Notes under the pieces: generated by a model
What the model was told of the DNA's origin: nothing
Seen by the model: the letters and a program-made list of their open reading frames with translations, nothing else
Database searches by the model: none
Made by a program: the position numbers and the translations under genes
In this document: in pieces, positions 61,657-64,000 of the stretch
Position numbering within the stretch: the first letter of the stretch is position 1
How the letters are laid out: every line of letters begins with the position of its first letter
Assembly (NCBI RefSeq): GCF_025567095.1
Contig: NZ_JAOQJH010000006.1
DNA length: 64,000 bases
Direction: 5' to 3' (one strand)
Source of the DNA: Anthropogastromicrobium aceti
GTDB taxonomy: Bacteria; Bacillota; Clostridia; Lachnospirales; Lachnospiraceae

Positions 61657-61950
61657 TTAAAACCCAAAATCATCCACAAACGCAATATCTATCATAAACT
61701 CATACTGCTACAGGATATTCTTCTCGTCATTCGCATCTGCCAGCACCAGATAATACTTATCTCCATAATTGTACTCTCTTGATTTCAGAGTAAACTTCTC
61801 ATGGAATGTCCTCTTTTCCGGCGCATCGTCCCTGCTGTTTGCCACGATAAGCACATCAAAAGATATCTTCTCTCCTGCTTCGTCTGTAAAGTATGTAATG
61901 ATGCTTCTTGCCTTCATAGTATCAGTCACTTTCTCCGACTGGATGTTTTT
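61657..61950 (-). pseudogene. C-terminal fragment of an unidentified protein with an in-frame amber
   Basis: From REP-like copy 5 the frame reads ARSIITYFTDEAGEKISFDV, later KSREYNYGDKYYLVLADAN, meets TAG at 61708-61710, and would continue QYEFMIDIAFVDDFGF to TAA at 61657. The smooth continuation after the amber suggests one decayed gene. I have a faint, unconfirmed impression of a BREX PglZ-type C-terminus; this should not be relied on. The membrane-protein fragment follows 13 bp later. Confidence 0.55.
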
Positions 61951-61967
61951 TGCCGGGGTCTGACCCC
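61951..61967. repeat. REP-like hairpin, copy 5
   Basis: TGCCGGGGTCTGACCCC, at the 5' break of the preceding gene fragment. Confidence 0.65.
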
Positions 61968-61987
61968 TTCATCCTCTCAAAATTTTT

Positions 61988-62003
61988 TGCTAGGGTCTGG
62001 CAC
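61988..62003. repeat. REP-like hairpin, copy 6
   Basis: TGCTAGGGTCTGGCAC, ending exactly where assembly gap 4 begins. Confidence 0.65.
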
Positions 62004-62362
62004 NNNNNNNNNNNNNNNNNNNNNNNNNNNNNNNNNNNNNNNNNNNNNNNNNNNNNNNNNNNNNNNNNNNNNNNNNNNNNNNNNNNNNNNNNNNNNNNNN
62101 NNNNNNNNNNNNNNNNNNNNNNNNNNNNNNNNNNNNNNNNNNNNNNNNNNNNNNNNNNNNNNNNNNNNNNNNNNNNNNNNNNNNNNNNNNNNNNNNNNNN
62201 NNNNNNNNNNNNNNNNNNNNNNNNNNNNNNNNNNNNNNNNNNNNNNNNNNNNNNNNNNNNNNNNNNNNNNNNNNNNNNNNNNNNNNNNNNNNNNNNNNNN
62301 NNNNNNNNNNNNNNNNNNNNNNNNNNNNNNNNNNNNNNNNNNNNNNNNNNNNNNNNNNNNNN
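62004..62362. other. Assembly gap 4 (359 N)
   Basis: Unresolved bases between REP-like copy 6 and CRISPR array 3. Confidence 0.99.
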
Positions 62363-62799
62363 GGCTTAAGTTGTTACGTGATGCTCGGATGGATCATCGC
62401 GCTGATTTAGCGGTTTCAATGCCCTCTCGGGCTTGAGTTGTTACTTGGTGGAGCTGTAAGTTTAATCTATTCTGGGGTGTTTCAATGCCCTCTCGGGCTT
62501 GAGTTGTTACAAGATTTCAATTTGCCATATTCACTTACATTCTGTTTCAATGCCCTCACGGGCTTGAGTTGTTACCAGAAGGATTTACAGAGCTTGCAGG
62601 ATTTGCTGCGTTTCAATGCCCTCTCGGGCTTATACCTCATTTCTACTTCCAAACGAATTGTCATTGGAGGTCGAGGTATTAAAGGGGTGTCAATGCCCTC
62701 TCGGGCTTATACCTCATTTCTACTTATGATACGCTGCGGAGAACTTTGGAAAAAGACTCTTCGTGTCAATGCCCTCTCGGGCTTATACCTCATTTCTAC
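62363..62799 (-). CRISPR. CRISPR array 3, type Y units distal and type X units leader-proximal
   Basis: In plus coordinates: partial Y repeat 62363-62377; Y repeats 62413-62444, 62479-62510, 62544-62575; hybrid repeat 62610-62646; X repeats 62687-62723 and 62763-62799, then leader X. Spacers between Y ends are 35, 34, 33 and 34 nt; those between X ends are 40 and 39 nt. Transcription is leftward from the leader. Spacer origins were not searched. Confidence 0.93.
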
Positions 62800-63121
62800 G
62801 GTACCCCTTCAAAAACCTAGGTTTTATGCGGTTTCCAGAGCCTGTTTTTGCAGGTATTTATCAGAATATTCTGACAACAGCCGTTTTTCGTGCATGTTAA
62901 CATTTTGGACATATTTAATGAGGTGTACTTACCCTTGACACTGGATTAAGTATAACACTAAATACAACCGTTGTCATCCTATTTTTCACTTTCTTGATAA
63001 GTTGAGCTGAGCAATAACACGCTGCCCTCTCGTGCTTCTGCTCAGTCTCCTCTGTGCAAAATGTAAGCTTTTGTTTATAGAACTTTTATAAACTTTATAT
63101 TTTTTTGCCGGGGACAGGTAC
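62800..63121 (-). promoter_or_regulatory. CRISPR leader X, copy D
   Basis: About 322 bp closely similar to copy A, abutting array 3. Minus-strand promoter ATGACA (62972-62977), 17 bp, TATACT (62949-62954). The outer end is REP-like copy 7 at 63106-63121. Confidence 0.8.
63106..63121. repeat. REP-like hairpin, copy 7
   Basis: TGCCGGGGACAGGTAC, joining leader X to a truncated esterase gene. Confidence 0.7.
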
Positions 63122-63749
63122 TTTTTTAGCTTTCGGATCCGCCGAAAACACCCCGGACGGAATCCACGAGCCCGGCATGAAAACCGGTTCATTGGTCACT
63201 TCCTTTGTCAATGCGTATTATTCTCTGACCGGTGTTCCGGTACTCGGTGTTTCTGCCAGCAAAGGCGGCTCTGTGATCGCGCAGTGGCAGCCAGGCGGCG
63301 CTTATCTGAATGACACCATCCGGCGCATGCACGCAGCGTTCGATTTCTGCGCCGCGCACGGCATTGTTCTGCGTCACCGCTTTCTGCTCTGGTGCCAGGG
63401 AGAATCAGATGGCGATCACCATACCGCCCCAGATGTTTATGCGGAACAGTTCTGCCGGATGTATGAGACTCTTCGCCGGGAAAACATTGAGCATTGCTTT
63501 TTGATCGGAATTGGGGAATACAACGGTCCGGCGGCCGATATCTCCTATGATGCCATCCGAAACGCGCAGTATGCGCTTGCCAATCATCGAAGTGACCTTA
63601 CCGTGGTCAGCCGTTCCTTTGAAACCATGAAGGTGCGTGGACTGATGAAAGATGCGTTTCATTATTATCAGGCCGGGTATAACGAAACCGGGCGGACAGC
63701 TGGAGAAGCCTGCGCGGTATTTGTAGAAAAATCATATCCGCTTCGCTGA
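63122..63749 (+). pseudogene. C-terminal part of a SASA-type carbohydrate esterase
   Basis: About 208 residues of a sialate O-acetylesterase-like (SASA, DUF303) domain: GVSASKGGSVIAQWQPGG, LLWCQGESDGDHH, and the catalytic Asp/His region MKDAFHYYQAGYNETG. The N-terminus with the nucleophile block is absent; the frame instead starts inside REP-like copy 7. The sequence is clearly richer in G and C than the rest of the window, so it may come from another genomic region or by transfer. The 148 bp after it (63750-63897) show no convincing gene. Confidence 0.75.
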
Positions 63750-63897
63750 TACCAGTCAGTCCAATTCTGAACACGCCCTGCTGTCCGGATGAATCAGCAG
63801 TTTCGTCTCTATTTTAGACGAACTGCCGGATAAAATCCACAGGAATCCGCGCGGTTTCTCCATCCTTCTGCACCAATGTGCGGTTTTCTTCACGTTA

Positions 63898-63922
63898 GTA
63901 CCAGGGGTCTGGCACCCGGTAC
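63898..63922. repeat. REP-like hairpin, copy 8
   Basis: GTACC, AGGGGTCTGGCACC, CGGTAC: a longer stem around the motif. It joins the esterase flank to an IS3 fragment. Confidence 0.65.
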
Positions 63923-64000
63923 TTAAAATTGGAGAAGGAAAAGTATATTTATCTCCAATCATAGATTGCTTCGATGGTATGCCTATAACGTGGACAGTTG
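63922..64000 (+). pseudogene. Fragment of an IS3-family transposase (OrfB, rve domain)
   Basis: The frame starting right at REP-like copy 8 encodes LKIGEGKVYLSPIIDCFDG followed by MPITWTV at the window edge. This is the strand following the first catalytic Asp in IS3-type OrfB integrase cores. The N-terminal half is missing; the gene continues beyond the window. Confidence 0.7.

Noticed and set aside
61657..61950. Assignment of the fragment to a BREX PglZ protein
   Set aside because: Only a vague resemblance from memory; no catalytic residues lie in the fragment, so no family is claimed.
63756..63962. 68-residue minus-strand ORF
   Set aside because: It crosses the REP-like hairpin and the IS3 fragment, has no ribosome site and no family resemblance.

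Overview
The window looks like a draft or metagenome-derived scaffold from an anaerobic gut Firmicute of the Lachnospiraceae/Clostridia. The evidence is moderate-to-low GC with AGGAGG-type ribosome sites, a SCIFF peptide with its radical-SAM maturase next to secDF, tgt and yajC, a Firmicutes-type FBPase, an oxygen-sensitive glycyl radical enzyme pair, a UPF0397-type ECF transporter and a probable small acid-soluble spore protein. No rRNA or tRNA gene was recognised.

Layout. (1) 1-9.4 kb is the end of an integrative/conjugative element: the C-terminal part of a giant helicase, then a row of accessory genes (unknown protein, DnaQ-like exonuclease, XRE regulator, MNT-like nucleotidyltransferase pair, HipA-like kinase pair). 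A GTGTCCGAWTCGGACAC palindrome separates each unit, and several proteins share an acidic EEEELER-like C-terminus. A small serine recombinase and an IS30-type transposase follow. (2) 9.4-23.4 kb is housekeeping: SCIFF and maturase, SecDF, Tgt, YajC, DUF1836, PspA plus an SPFH protein, PcrA, RlmD-type methylase, uridine phosphorylase and uridine kinase. (3) 23.5-34.7 kb is transport and nucleoside metabolism: a BMP-family lipoprotein, an amino-acid ABC importer whose binding protein appears circularly permuted, the YjjI/YjjW glycyl radical system, a nucleoside ABC transporter and cytidine deaminase. (4) 34.8-57.5 kb holds a protein of unknown function, FBPase, a branching enzyme with an AT-hook tail, an AraC-controlled CUT1 sugar importer, a FAD/Fe-S redox pair, an M42 peptidase, CoaX, a spore protein, DeoC, a fused MacB-like exporter and an ECF transporter whose T gene is broken. 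(5) 57.5-64 kb is a fragmented, gap-ridden defence region: CRISPR arrays built from two repeat types, dispersed leader copies, an AbiTii-domain gene with a small membrane partner, an hsdR remnant and several other gene stumps. Many of the stumps end exactly at copies of a short TGCCGGGG(T/A)C(T/A)GGCAC hairpin.

How it fits together. Nucleoside salvage is spread over Udp, Udk, BMP, the Nup-like transporter, Cdd and DeoC, and YjjI/YjjW sits among them, as it sits beside the deo operon in E. coli. Glycogen and sugar metabolism (FBPase, branching enzyme, CUT1 importer) form a second theme. The strongest candidates for undescribed biology are the palindrome-delimited tagged cassettes at the left end, the permuted binding protein, the AT-hook branching enzyme, and the two-type mosaic CRISPR arrays with the AbiTii pair at the right end. 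The right end contains four runs of N, so its joins need long-read confirmation.
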